64,000 bases of DNA from Ketogulonicigenium vulgare WSH-001 (GCF_000223375.1 NC_017384.1:1924501-1988500), one strand, 5' to 3'. Numbered from the stretch's first letter, positions 31,466 through 40,885 are shown. Translations and numbers: made by a program. The notes: generated from the letters alone by a model not told the origin.

Positions 31466-32437
31466 ATGAATAGCGAATTCACCTTCTCCCTTAAAAGCAT
31501 TCGCTTTGACGAGGATTATCACCCCGCCACCAATACGCGGGCGACCACAAATTTTGCCAATCTGGCCCGGGGCGCGCACCGCCAAGAAAACCTGCGCAAC
31601 GCGCTGACGATGATCAATAATCGTTTCAACGCCTTGGCGGATTGGGACAATCCCGATTCCGATCGTTACGGCCTCGCGCTGGACATCATCTCGGTCGAGA
31701 TTGCGGGCGGAGCGGATGCCTTTCCCCTGATCGAGATTTTGAAAACGACAATCATCGACCATCACCGCAACACGCGTATTGACGGTATCGCCGGGAATAA
31801 CTTCTCGTCCTATGTGCGCGATTACGATTTCAGCGTGCTGCTGCCGACGCTGAAAAAGCGCGCGCCCGATGCCGCGCTGCCCGACACGTTTGGCGATCTG
31901 CACGGCAAGCTGTTCCAATGCTTTGTGAACGCCCCGATTTATCGCGACACATTCGCCAAAGCGCCAGTGATCTGCCTGAGCGCGTCCAGCAGCAGAACCT
32001 ATCAGCGCACCGATAACTGGCATCCCATCCTCGGCGTCGAATATCGTCAGGACGCCCCCTCGCTGACCGATCAGTATTTCGCAAAGATGGGGCTGCGGGT
32101 GCGGTTTTTCATGCCAAAGGGCAGTGTCGCGCCGCTGGCCTTTTATTGCGCGGGCGATGTGCTGGGGGATTACAGCAACCTTGAATTGATCGGCACCATC
32201 AGCACGATGGAGACATTCCAGAAAATCTATCGCCCCGAGATTTACAACGCCAATGCCGCAGCGGGAAAAGTCTATCAACCCAGCCTGACCCACCGCGATT
32301 ATGCGACCACGCAGATCACCTATGATCGCGACGAACGTAGCCGTCTGGGCATCGCACAGGGCAAGTTCGCCGAAGAGCACTTTATCAAGCCGAACCAATT
32401 CACCCTTGCGCAATGGTCTGCCGCGCAATCTTTCTGA
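31466..32437 (+). CDS. mesX: MesX (DUF1852), partner of the folate-independent methionine synthase
   Basis: 323-residue DUF1852 protein. The start at 31466 gives MNSEFTFSLKSIRFDEDY with AAGG nine bases upstream; the frame is open further back across the riboswitch but is not coding there. DUF1852 genes sit next to a MetE-core gene of the MesD type, and genetic work on these families found that MesD needs MesX. Its biochemical activity is not known to me. It is followed after 21 bases by mesD and lies under the cobalamin riboswitch. Confidence 0.85.
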   Translation: MNSEFTFSLKSIRFDEDYHPATNTRATTNFANLARGAHRQENLRNALTMINNRFNALADWDNPDSDRYGLALDIISVEIAGGADAFPLIEILKTTIIDHHRNTRIDGIAGNNFSSYVRDYDFSVLLPTLKKRAPDAALPDTFGDLHGKLFQCFVNAPIYRDTFAKAPVICLSASSSRTYQRTDNWHPILGVEYRQDAPSLTDQYFAKMGLRVRFFMPKGSVAPLAFYCAGDVLGDYSNLELIGTISTMETFQKIYRPEIYNANAAAGKVYQPSLTHRDYATTQITYDRDERSRLGIAQGKFAEEHFIKPNQFTLAQWSAAQSF

Positions 32438-32458
32438 AGATAATACAAGGTCTATCTG

Positions 32459-33487
32459 ATGACAAAACTTCTACAAACCTCGACCGCAGGCAGCTTGCCC
32501 AAACCCGCGTGGCTGGCCCAGCCCGAGACTCTTTGGTCGCCTTGGAAGCTGGAGGGCGAGGGCCTGGTCGAGGGCAAGCAAGACGCGCTGCGCCTGTCGC
32601 TGGCCGATCAGCAGCACGCGGGCATTGATATTGTCAGCGACGGCGAGCAGACCCGCCAGCATTTCGTCACCACATTTATCGAACATCTCAGCGGTGTTGA
32701 TTTCCAAAAGCGCGAAACCGTGCGCATCCGCAACCGCTATGACGCCAGCGTCCCCACCGTCGTCGGTGCGGTCGAGCGGCAAAAGCCGGTCTTTGTCGAG
32801 GATGCCAAATTCCTGCGCGCGCAGACCAAACAGCCGATCAAATGGGCCCTGCCCGGTCCGATGACCATGATCGATACGCTGTATGACGCGCATTACAAAA
32901 GCCGCGAAAAGCTGGCCTGGGAATTCGCGGTTATCCTGAACCAAGAGGCCAAGGAACTTGAGGCCGCGGGCGTCGATATCATCCAATTCGACGAGCCTGC
33001 CTTTAACGTCTTTTTCGACGAGGTGAATGACTGGGGCGTCGCCACGCTGGAACGCGCGATCGAGGGTCTGAAATGCCAGACCGCCGTCCATATCTGCTAT
33101 GGTTACGGCATCAAGGCGAATACCGATTGGAAGAAGACGCTGGGCGCGGAATGGCGGCAGTATGAGGATGTCTTCCCCAAGCTGCAGAAATCCAACATCG
33201 ATATGATCTCGCTGGAATGCCAGAACTCGCATGTGCCGATGGATCTGATCGAGCTGATCCGTGGCAAAAAGGTGATGGTCGGCGCGATCGATGTCGCCAG
33301 CAACACGGTCGAGACGCCCGAGGAGGTCGCGAATACCCTGCGCAAAGCGCTGCAATTCGTCGATGCCGAGAATCTGTTCCCGTGTACCAATTGCGGCATG
33401 GCGCCTTTGTCCCGCGCTGTTGCGACCGGCAAGCTTGCGGCCCTCAGCGCAGGCGCAGAAATCGTGCGGCGCGAACTGTCGGCCTAG
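32459..33487 (+). CDS. mesD: Folate-independent methionine synthase core protein (MesD type)
   Basis: 342 residues, about half the length of MetE: only the C-terminal catalytic MetE-like barrel is present and the N-terminal folate-linked domain is absent. Candidate zinc ligands are the His in AVHICYGYG, the acidic QFDEPAF segment and the cysteines of PCTNCGMAPL. This architecture, with DUF1852 next door, matches the MesD family, which transfers a methyl group to homocysteine without methyltetrahydropteroyl-triglutamate. The methyl donor is unsettled. Control by a B12 riboswitch agrees with a B12-independent role. Confidence 0.87.
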   Translation: MTKLLQTSTAGSLPKPAWLAQPETLWSPWKLEGEGLVEGKQDALRLSLADQQHAGIDIVSDGEQTRQHFVTTFIEHLSGVDFQKRETVRIRNRYDASVPTVVGAVERQKPVFVEDAKFLRAQTKQPIKWALPGPMTMIDTLYDAHYKSREKLAWEFAVILNQEAKELEAAGVDIIQFDEPAFNVFFDEVNDWGVATLERAIEGLKCQTAVHICYGYGIKANTDWKKTLGAEWRQYEDVFPKLQKSNIDMISLECQNSHVPMDLIELIRGKKVMVGAIDVASNTVETPEEVANTLRKALQFVDAENLFPCTNCGMAPLSRAVATGKLAALSAGAEIVRRELSA

Positions 33488-33500
33488 TCGCAAAGGAAAA

Positions 33501-33530
33501 TCCCCGGCCGATGGTGACATCGGCCGGGGA
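33501..33530. terminator. Terminator at the end of the peptide-ABC operon (also after mesD)
   Basis: Perfect 13-base inverted repeat TCCCCGGCCGATG (33501-33513) and CATCGGCCGGGGA (33518-33530) with loop GTGA. On the minus strand it is followed by TTTTCCTTT, making a strong rho-independent terminator for the operon ending at 33538. The plus-strand flank has no T-run, so its effect on mesD transcripts may be mRNA-end stabilisation. Confidence 0.85.
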
Positions 33531-33537
33531 GATGCGC

Positions 33538-35373
33538 TCAGGCCTCCATGACGAAATGCCCGGCGCCCACTTCGCGGTAGTGCCGTTTTGGCGGCACATA
33601 ATCCACGGCGCGGATCGGGCTTTTGATCTCGTCATTACTGATGGCACGGCGCAGCCCCCGACGCGCGGGATCGGGCACCGGCACAGCGGCAATCAGCTTT
33701 TTCGTATAGGCGTGCTGCGGATTGGCGAACAGCGCTTCGCGGGGCGCGATCTCGACAATCTCGCCCAGATACATCACCGCGACGCGGTGGCTGACGCGCT
33801 CGACCACGGCCATGTCGTGACTGATGAACAGATACGACAGGCCTAGGCGATCTTGCAGATCCATCAACAGATTGACCACCTGCGCCTTGATCGAAACATC
33901 CAGCGCCGAGACGCTTTCATCGGCAATGATGATCTTTGGGTCCAGCACCAGCGCCCGCGCGATCGAGATGCGCTGGCGTTGCCCGCCCGAAAACTCATGC
34001 GGAAAACGCGACAGCATCGCAGGCGACAGGCCCACCTGTTCCATCAAATGCTCGGCCTTGGCCCGCGCCTCGGCGCGGCTGCCCATCTTATGGGTCAAGA
34101 AGGGTTCAGTCAGCGCCTCGGCAATGGTCATGCGGGGGTTCAGGCTGGCAAAGGGGTCCTGAAAGATCATCTGCGCTTGGCGGCGCAGGCTGTTCAGGCG
34201 GGATTTGGGCATGGTGCGCATATCCTCGCCATCGATCAGGATCTCGCCCGCGATACTGTCGGTCAGGCGCATAATGGATCGGCCGATGGTCGATTTGCCG
34301 CAACCGGATTCGCCCACCAGTGACAGGGTCTCGCGCGGGAACAGATCGAACGAGACATTCTCGACCGCATGAACCGCGCCGGTTTTGCGCCCCAGCCAGC
34401 CGCCCTTCACGTCGAAACGGGTGACCAGATTGCGCAGGCTGAGGATCGGCGCCGAGGTATCCACCGGGGTATCCAGCGGCACCTCGGGGCTGGCAAGGCC
34501 GGTTTCCTTGTCAACGATACCAAAGCGCAGCGGATGGGCCTGCCCTTCCATCGCGCCCATGCTGGGCACAGCGGCCAGCAGGGCACGGGTATAGGGGTGC
34601 TGCTGCTGGGTAAAGATCTGCGCCGTCGGGCCGGATTCGACCGCATCGCCGCGGAACATGACAATGGTGCGATCCGCAACCTCGGCCACGACGCCCATGT
34701 CATGCGTGATGAACAGGACGGACATGCCCTCTTCTTCCTGCAACGTCTTGATCAGATCGAGGATCTGGCCCTGGATCGTCACATCCAAGGCCGTCGTCGG
34801 CTCGTCCGCGATCAGCAGTTTCGGCTTTGACGCCAGCGCCATCGCGATCATCACCCGCTGGCGCATCCCGCCCGAGAATTCATGCGGATAGGCTTTCAGC
34901 CGCGCCTCGGCATTGGGGATGCGCACCTTTTCAAGCAGACGGATCGCCTCGGCACGGATCTCGGCGGCGGATAGCTTGCGATGCGCGCTGATCGCCTCGG
35001 CCAATTGCTGGCCGACGGTGAACACCGGGTTCAGCGAGGTCATCGGCTCTTGAAAGATCATCGCCATATCGCCGCCGCGCAGCTTTTGCATCTGCGTTTG
35101 CGGCAGACCCACCAACTCGCGCCCGTTCAGCGTGATCGAGCCGCTGACGCGGGCAGAGGTCTTGGGCAAAAGCCCCATGATCGACAGCGAGGTGACCGAT
35201 TTGCCCGAGCCGCTTTCGCCCACGATGGCAACCGTCTCGCCCGGCATCACATCCAGCGAGATGCCGTGCAGCACCTCGCGCCAGTCGCCATCAACCGAAA
35301 AAGCGACGCGCAGATCACGCAGGGAAAGAACGGGGGTCATAGGTATCTCCGGTCGTTGTGTGCTGGCGCTCAT
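33538..35373 (-). CDS. Peptide/glutathione-type ABC transporter, fused double ATPase (GsiA-like)
   Basis: 611 residues with two complete ABC ATPase domains in one chain, as in GsiA and YejF. Domain 1 has [15 protein letters not shown] and [12 protein letters not shown]; domain 2 has [15 protein letters not shown] and [12 protein letters not shown], and each is followed by an oligopeptide-transporter C-terminal region. The ATG overlaps the upstream gamma-glutamyltransferase stop as TGATG. It is the last gene of a five-gene importer operon and ends eight bases before a strong terminator. Assignment to glutathione rather than general peptides rests on the gamma-glutamyltransferase neighbour. Confidence 0.9.
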   Translation of the reverse strand: MSASTQRPEIPMTPVLSLRDLRVAFSVDGDWREVLHGISLDVMPGETVAIVGESGSGKSVTSLSIMGLLPKTSARVSGSITLNGRELVGLPQTQMQKLRGGDMAMIFQEPMTSLNPVFTVGQQLAEAISAHRKLSAAEIRAEAIRLLEKVRIPNAEARLKAYPHEFSGGMRQRVMIAMALASKPKLLIADEPTTALDVTIQGQILDLIKTLQEEEGMSVLFITHDMGVVAEVADRTIVMFRGDAVESGPTAQIFTQQQHPYTRALLAAVPSMGAMEGQAHPLRFGIVDKETGLASPEVPLDTPVDTSAPILSLRNLVTRFDVKGGWLGRKTGAVHAVENVSFDLFPRETLSLVGESGCGKSTIGRSIMRLTDSIAGEILIDGEDMRTMPKSRLNSLRRQAQMIFQDPFASLNPRMTIAEALTEPFLTHKMGSRAEARAKAEHLMEQVGLSPAMLSRFPHEFSGGQRQRISIARALVLDPKIIIADESVSALDVSIKAQVVNLLMDLQDRLGLSYLFISHDMAVVERVSHRVAVMYLGEIVEIAPREALFANPQHAYTKKLIAAVPVPDPARRGLRRAISNDEIKSPIRAVDYVPPKRHYREVGAGHFVMEA

Positions 35374-37136
35374 CAGACCAGCACCTTTGCGCCGCCATAG
35401 GTGGCGCGATAGGTTGCGGCGGCTTCCAGCCGGCCATCGGGATGGCGCAGGGCGGCGGTCAGGCGGCCAACGCTGCCCTTGGGCACCACGCGCAGGACGT
35501 GGCCTTTGGCGCGCAGAGCTTCGAGGGTTTCATCAGGCAGATCGCCCTCGGCCACCAGACCGCCCGGCTCGCGCGAGCGGGGATAGAAGCTGGCGGGCAT
35601 ATGGGTCGAATGGAACATCGGCGCATCCAGCGCGGCTTGCAGGTCCAAGCCTTGGGCCGCAAAGCGCACGAAGAACAGCAATTGCCATTGATCCTGCTGA
35701 TCGCCGCCCGGTGTGCCGAATGACAAAATGCGGCCGTCCTGATGCCAGGCAAGGCTGGGCGACAGTGTGGTGCGCGGGCGTTTACCCGGTGCCAGCGATC
35801 CGGGCAGATCAGGCTCTAGCCAGAACATCTGCGCACGCGAGTTCAGGCAAAAGCCAAGGCCGGGGATGGTGGGCGAGCTTTGCAACCACCCGCCCGAGGG
35901 CGTGGCCGAGACGATATTACCCCATTGGTCGATCACATCCAGATGGACGGTATCGCCGCGCGGGATGGTGCCTTTGTCGGTTGCAAGATGGGCCATGGTT
36001 GGCTCGTAGACCGCGCCCTCGGGACGGCTGAGGCGTTCCAGCGCATCGGCCATCGCCGCGACCTGCGCTGCGAACCCCGGCGCGGTGCCGGGGCGCAACG
36101 TGTTGTCGGCTTTGTCCGAAATCTGGGCGCGGCGGGCGCTGGCATATGCATCGGACAGCAGCGCATCCATCGGCACATCGACCACGGCGGGGTCGGCGTA
36201 ATAGGTATCGCGGTCGGCAAAGGCCAGCTTTTGCGCCTCGATCACCAGATGGACGAAATCGGCACTGGTGGTATCAATCCCGGCCATCACATCGGCGGGC
36301 AGCAACGACAACGCTTGTGCAAGGACGGGGCCCTGGCCCCAAGGGCCGGTCTTGGCCAGTGTCCAGCCGTTGTAATCATAGGTCAGCGGCGCCTCGTATC
36401 CGGCGCGATAGCCTGCCATGTCGGCGGCGGTCAGCACCCCACTATGGGCGGTGCCGCTTTCATCCATGGCCTTGAAACCGGCGCAGAATTCGCCAATCGC
36501 CTCGGCCACGAAACCGCGATAAAAGGCGTCGCGGGCGGCATCAATGCGCGCCTCACGCGTCTCGCCTTGGGCCAGATCCACAATGCGGCGCCATGTGTTT
36601 GCCAGATCGGCATTGCGGAACAGGCCGCCCTTTTGCGGCGGCACGCCGCCTTGCAACCACAGCGCGGCCGATCCGGGCCAATGCTGCGTAAAGAAATCAC
36701 CCAGCTTTGCGACCGTATCCACCGCACGATCAAGGATCGGATGACCCTCGTCCGCAAGGCGGATCGCGGCACGCATGACATCGGCCAGCTCCATCGTGCC
36801 GTGATCGCGCAGCAGCAGCATCCAGCCGTCAAACGCGCCGGGAATGACGGTGGCCAAAAGACCATCGCCGGGGATCAGATCCAGACCTTCGGCCTTGTAA
36901 TGGGCAATGGTCGCACCCGCAGGCGTCGGCCCTTGGGCGCATAGAACCTGTGCCTTGCCGTCTTTCCAAAAGATCGCGGGCAGATCGCCACCCGGGCCGT
37001 TCAGATGCGGCTCGACCACTTGCAGCACGAGGCCGGCAGCCACGGCCGCGTCAAACGCGTTGCCCCCGGCCGCCAGAATATCCGCGCCAGCCTGTGTGGC
37101 CAGCGCGTGGGTTGAGGAAATCGCGCCTTTGGTCAT
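35373..37136 (-). CDS. Gamma-glutamyltransferase family protein
   Basis: 587 residues, Ntn-hydrolase of the gamma-glutamyltranspeptidase family, which cleaves itself before a Thr nucleophile. The N-terminal family motif ATQAGADILAAGGNAFDAAVA and the candidate nucleophile region RGDTVHLDVIDQWGN (near 355) are present, as is GKRPRTTLSPSLA and the FGTPGGDQQ segment. I see no signal peptide, unlike the periplasmic E. coli enzyme, so it may act in the cytoplasm on imported substrates. It sits between permease and ATPase genes with overlapping start and stop codons, so it is expressed with the importer. Confidence 0.88.
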   Translation of the reverse strand: MTKGAISSTHALATQAGADILAAGGNAFDAAVAAGLVLQVVEPHLNGPGGDLPAIFWKDGKAQVLCAQGPTPAGATIAHYKAEGLDLIPGDGLLATVIPGAFDGWMLLLRDHGTMELADVMRAAIRLADEGHPILDRAVDTVAKLGDFFTQHWPGSAALWLQGGVPPQKGGLFRNADLANTWRRIVDLAQGETREARIDAARDAFYRGFVAEAIGEFCAGFKAMDESGTAHSGVLTAADMAGYRAGYEAPLTYDYNGWTLAKTGPWGQGPVLAQALSLLPADVMAGIDTTSADFVHLVIEAQKLAFADRDTYYADPAVVDVPMDALLSDAYASARRAQISDKADNTLRPGTAPGFAAQVAAMADALERLSRPEGAVYEPTMAHLATDKGTIPRGDTVHLDVIDQWGNIVSATPSGGWLQSSPTIPGLGFCLNSRAQMFWLEPDLPGSLAPGKRPRTTLSPSLAWHQDGRILSFGTPGGDQQDQWQLLFFVRFAAQGLDLQAALDAPMFHSTHMPASFYPRSREPGGLVAEGDLPDETLEALRAKGHVLRVVPKGSVGRLTAALRHPDGRLEAAATYRATYGGAKVLV

Positions 37137-38011
37137 CCGTTATCCCTCGGGTCAAGTGCATCGCGCAGGCCGTCGCCCAGCAGGTTAAAGCCCATGACCA
37201 CCAAAAAGATCGCAATACCCGGCGCGACCGCCATGAACGGGGCTTGCGTCAGGAAGTTCTTGGCGGTGGCCAGCATCGCACCCCAACTGGGTTCGGGTGC
37301 CTGTTGGCCAAGGCCAAGGAAGGACAGCGATGCCTCGGCAATGATGGCGGTGGCGATGGTCAGCGTCGCCTGCACCAGAATGGGCGGGAAGATATTGGGC
37401 AGAATATAGCGCCCCATGATGCGCAGGTTGCTGATGCCGATGGAACGGGCCGCCTCGACATAATCCTCGGTTTTGACGGACAGGGCCTGCCCGCGCGCAA
37501 GGCGAACAAAGACCGGCATGGCGGAAATACCGATGGCGATCATGGCGTTTTGCAGGCTCGGCCCCAAAAACGCGGCCAATGCGATCGCGAGGATCAGGAA
37601 CGGCATCGCCAGCATCGCATCGGTGATCCGTGCGATGATCTGGTCCAGCCAGCCGCCAAAATAGCCCGCCAGCAGACCCAGCGGCACGCCAAATGCGACG
37701 GCGATCCCGACCGAAATCACCCCCGCCTGCAGCGAGGCCCGCGCCCCCCAGATCATGCGCGACAGGATATCACGGCCCAGCTCGTCCGTGCCGAACCAGT
37801 GCGCGGCGGAGGGCGGTTTCCTGACCAGCATCCAGTCGGTCGCCGTCGGGTTCGGGATCGGCAGCAGCGGCGCCAGCAGCGCAAGAGCGGCAAAGAACAG
37901 CACCACAATCGCACCGACCAGCGCTGCGCGGTTGCGTTTGAATTTGCGCCAGGTGCGGTTCTGGCGGCGGGGCGGCACGTCGGCCGCGGTGGGAACGACT
38001 GTATCGGTCAC
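37133..38011 (-). CDS. Peptide-type ABC transporter permease (DppC/GsiD-like)
   Basis: 292-residue inner-membrane permease. The N-terminal OppC_N segment (NRAALVGAIVVLFFAALALLAPLL) is followed by about five further helices with the EAA loop AARSIGISNLRIMGRYILPN. It overlaps the DppB-like gene upstream and the gamma-glutamyltransferase gene downstream by 4 bases each (ATGA). Confidence 0.92.
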   Translation of the reverse strand: MTDTVVPTAADVPPRRQNRTWRKFKRNRAALVGAIVVLFFAALALLAPLLPIPNPTATDWMLVRKPPSAAHWFGTDELGRDILSRMIWGARASLQAGVISVGIAVAFGVPLGLLAGYFGGWLDQIIARITDAMLAMPFLILAIALAAFLGPSLQNAMIAIGISAMPVFVRLARGQALSVKTEDYVEAARSIGISNLRIMGRYILPNIFPPILVQATLTIATAIIAEASLSFLGLGQQAPEPSWGAMLATAKNFLTQAPFMAVAPGIAIFLVVMGFNLLGDGLRDALDPRDNG

Positions 38012-38955
38012 AGGGTTGCCCTCATACGCGGGTTCAGCATGACATAAAGGACGTCAGCCAACAGGTTGATAACGATAAAGCTGGTGGCGGTGACCAGCAC
38101 CACGCCCTGCACGACCGCGTAATCACGGTTGAACACGGCATCGACGATCATTTTGCCAAAGCCGGGAATGGTAAAAATCTGCTCGGTCAGCACGGCGCCG
38201 GCCAACAGCTCGCCGAACATGACGGCAGACAGCGTAACGATGGGCAGCAAGGCATTGCGAAAGGCATGGCGCAGCACGACGATCTTTTCGCTAAGGCCCT
38301 TTGCACGCGCGGTGCGGACGTAATCGGCCTGCAACACACCCAGCATCGCGGATCGCGTGTGCCGCATCAGCGTCCCTGCGATGGCCGTGCCCAGCACGAT
38401 GGCGGGCATGATCGTTGTTTGCAGACTGCGCCACGGATCGACAAAGGGCGACTCGTAACCCGAGGCCGGCAGCCAGCCCAAATTCACCGACACCAGCAAG
38501 ATCAGCATGATCCCCAGCCAGAAATTCGGCACCGACAGGCCAGACAGCGCCACGCCATTGGCCAGATAATCCCAAAGAGTTCCGCGCTTGACCGCTGCGA
38601 TCACGCCCGCAGGCACACCGATCAGCATGGCGAAGATCATCGACATGACCGCCAGTTGCAGCGTCACAGGCAGCTTTTGCAAGATCAGGTCGCTCACCGG
38701 CAGCCCGGTGCGCAACGAGCGGCCAAGGTCCCCGCGCAGCACATCGCCCAGCCAATAGAAATACTGCATCAGGACGGGATCATTCATGTGATACCGCTCG
38801 CGCAGCATTTCGATCGTGGCGGGGTCGCGGCTTTCGCCGGCCATGACCAGGATCGGGTCGCCGGGCAGCAGCTTTTGCAGCATGAAGACAAAGATCGACA
38901 CCAATATCAGGGTCGGAATTGCCACCAGCACGCGGTTTAGAACAAAACGCATCAT
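38008..38955 (-). CDS. Peptide-type ABC transporter permease (DppB/GsiC-like)
   Basis: 315-residue inner-membrane permease with the family N-terminus RFVLNRVLVAIPTLILVS, the loop LPGDPILVMAGE and the EAA motif RTARAKGLSEKIVVLRHAFRNALLPIV. Tandem ATGs at 38955 and 38952 are both possible. An 87-base gap with a large stem-loop separates it from the upstream binding-protein gene. Confidence 0.92.
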   Translation of the reverse strand: MMRFVLNRVLVAIPTLILVSIFVFMLQKLLPGDPILVMAGESRDPATIEMLRERYHMNDPVLMQYFYWLGDVLRGDLGRSLRTGLPVSDLILQKLPVTLQLAVMSMIFAMLIGVPAGVIAAVKRGTLWDYLANGVALSGLSVPNFWLGIMLILLVSVNLGWLPASGYESPFVDPWRSLQTTIMPAIVLGTAIAGTLMRHTRSAMLGVLQADYVRTARAKGLSEKIVVLRHAFRNALLPIVTLSAVMFGELLAGAVLTEQIFTIPGFGKMIVDAVFNRDYAVVQGVVLVTATSFIVINLLADVLYVMLNPRMRATL

Positions 38956-38982
38956 CGCGCGGGTTTCCCTCTTATACGGGAC

Positions 38983-39026
38983 AGCCGCCCTGCCCGCAGC
39001 CATTTCGGGCGGCGCACAGGGCGGCT
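38983..39026 (-). repeat. Intercistronic stem-loop after the binding-protein gene
   Basis: Perfect 10-base arms AGCCGCCCTG (38983-38992) and CAGGGCGGCT (39017-39026), with an inner GCCCG/CGGGC stem nearby. It lies between the stop of the binding-protein gene and the start of the first permease gene, with no T-run. Such structures commonly protect the upstream binding-protein message or cut read-through, giving more binding protein than permease. Confidence 0.6.
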
Positions 39027-39042
39027 TCGTGACTTCTAGTGA

Positions 39043-40548
39043 TTAGCCTTGGACGCCGCGCAGACGGATGATGCCGTCAGCATAGGGTGCAAAACCTTCG
39101 ATACCGTCACGCAGGGTGAAGAAGTATTGAATGTGATAGAGATAAAGCAGCGGCAGATCGTTCTGCAGAATCTCGGTCGTGCGGTCATAGAGTTCTTTAC
39201 GCACGGCGGGATCGGGTTCTTGGCGCGCTTGGTCAAGGATCTGGTCGATCTCGGCGTTGGCGTAATGCTCGTCATTGTTCGAGCCGGTGGTGTGGACGAA
39301 CGGGTGGATGTTCGCATCCGGATCGATCCGGCCCGACCAGCCTTGCAGCGACATGTCAAAGTTACCGGCGACGTTTTCCGACAGCAGCGTCGCAAATTCG
39401 GTGGCACGCAGCGAAATCTCGAAACCCGCCTCCGAGGCCATCGCCTGAATGACTTGGCCCGCTTGCATCGCGACAGGGCTGTTGCCGGTTTGCAGCTCGA
39501 CCCGCAGGGGCAGCTCTACGCCAGCCTCGGCCAACAGTGCGCGGGCGCGGTCGACATCGCGCGCGGGCACGGGGAAGCGCTCGTCATACCAACCGCTGCC
39601 GGGAGCCGCCCATTGGTTGCCGGGCACATAAAGCCCCTCGAACACGACTTGGTTGAACGCCTCGCGGTCGATGGCCAGCGATAGGGCCTGACGCACCAGC
39701 GGGTTCGAGCCAAGCGGCCCTTCGGCGCGGGCGCCGTTGCCGACGTTGATCGTGATGCCCTGATAGCCGATGTTCGGGATCTGGAACAATTGCAGGCGGC
39801 TGTCGCTTTGGACGCTGGGGACATCGGCGGGCGCGGTGCGCTCGACAATATCCAGATCACCCGCGCGCACGTTGGCCAGACGGACGGTCGTGTCCGGGAT
39901 CGGCATAAAGATCACGCGGTCATAGTGGAATTCATCGGCGTCGTAGTAATCGGCGAATTTCTCAAGGACGATGCGATCGCCTTCGCTGCGGCTGACAAAG
40001 CTATAGGGGCCCGAGCAGACCGGATTCTGGCCAAAGTTCTCGCCGGCGGCGTCGGCGGCATCGGGCGAATACATGCGGCCCGCATGGTGCGCGAGCTGCG
40101 CCAGCAGCGTCACGTCAGCCGATTTCAGATGGATGGTCAGTTCATGATCGCCGGTCGCCTCGACGCTTTCGACCGAGCCAAGCTCGGCTTTGCGGTTCGA
40201 CACGGGCAGGTTCATGTTGCGTTCAAACACGCGCACCGCCGAGGCCGCGTTGAACGGCGTGCCATCGTGGTGGGTCACGCCCTCGCGCAGTTGCAGCACC
40301 AGTGTCATGCCGTCTTCCGACCAGCTATGGCTGGTGGCCAGTTCGGGGATGATCTGCATGTTTTGGTCGGTGTTGAACAGGCGGCTGCACAGCTGTTCAT
40401 AAACCAGCGAGGACACGAAGGTGCGCGACTGGGCCGGGTCCAGCGAATCCGGATCCTCGTTCAGGCCGATCCGCAAGTCTTGCGCGAATGCGCCACCTGC
40501 GAGCGAAACCGAGGCGAACAAAGTCGCCATCAATAGGCTTTTCTTCAT
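39043..40548 (-). CDS. Peptide-type ABC transporter substrate-binding protein (DppA/GsiB-like)
   Basis: 501-residue periplasmic SBP family 5 protein. The signal peptide (about 1-22, ending GGAFAQ) precedes DLRIGLNEDPDSLDPAQSRT, the family start. Other signatures are VRVFERNMNLPVSNRKAELGSV and AHHAGRMYSPDAAD. First gene of the five-gene operon (binding protein, two permeases, gamma-glutamyltransferase, fused ATPase). Substrate is uncertain between glutathione, gamma-glutamyl peptides and other peptides. Confidence 0.92.
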   Translation of the reverse strand: MKKSLLMATLFASVSLAGGAFAQDLRIGLNEDPDSLDPAQSRTFVSSLVYEQLCSRLFNTDQNMQIIPELATSHSWSEDGMTLVLQLREGVTHHDGTPFNAASAVRVFERNMNLPVSNRKAELGSVESVEATGDHELTIHLKSADVTLLAQLAHHAGRMYSPDAADAAGENFGQNPVCSGPYSFVSRSEGDRIVLEKFADYYDADEFHYDRVIFMPIPDTTVRLANVRAGDLDIVERTAPADVPSVQSDSRLQLFQIPNIGYQGITINVGNGARAEGPLGSNPLVRQALSLAIDREAFNQVVFEGLYVPGNQWAAPGSGWYDERFPVPARDVDRARALLAEAGVELPLRVELQTGNSPVAMQAGQVIQAMASEAGFEISLRATEFATLLSENVAGNFDMSLQGWSGRIDPDANIHPFVHTTGSNNDEHYANAEIDQILDQARQEPDPAVRKELYDRTTEILQNDLPLLYLYHIQYFFTLRDGIEGFAPYADGIIRLRGVQG

Positions 40549-40586
40549 GATACTCTCCCGTTTTTTCAGTCGTGATCAGCCGCAAC

Positions 40587-40621
40587 CGCCTAAAAATTAG
40601 GCTCAGTCTGAGATTTAGGCG
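40587..40621. promoter_or_regulatory. Nested palindromes in the leader of the peptide-ABC operon
   Basis: CGCCTAAA (40587-40594) pairs with TTTAGGCG (40614-40621), enclosing the palindrome CTCAGTCTGAG (40602-40612). Alternatively GCCTAA (40588-40593) pairs with TTAGGC (40597-40602). The two pairings exclude each other. They lie 40-75 bases upstream of the ATG and could be operator half-sites or an RNA switch. Confidence 0.45.
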
Positions 40622-40848
40622 AAAGCAGACGCAATCTGCGCGAACCATAGGCAACCCAAGGGGTCTAGGGCAACCGCCTTGGGCCCAAAATTAGACCAAA
40701 CGGATCGATAATCGCACAGGTTTACGTCGGGACGCAGGTTTACCGATTGCGAAGGCGTGGCAAGGCGGCAACGCGGGCAGCCTGACTTTGCGTCCGGCAC
40801 CGCCCTTGCCCTGCATTGCAAAGGTTAATGAGCGCCCAGAAAAGCGAC

Positions 40849-40885
40849 AGGGCCGGGGCGTTTTGCGCGACCCCGACCCTGCTTT
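40849..40885. terminator. Terminator of the tandem-barrel TonB receptor gene
   Basis: AGGGCCGGGG (40849-40858) and CCCCGACCCT (40871-40880) pair over ten positions with one wobble; GCTTTT follows on each strand (40881-40886 on plus, and GTCGCTTTT on minus). On the minus strand it lies about 30-60 bases past the receptor stop codon. Confidence 0.7.
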
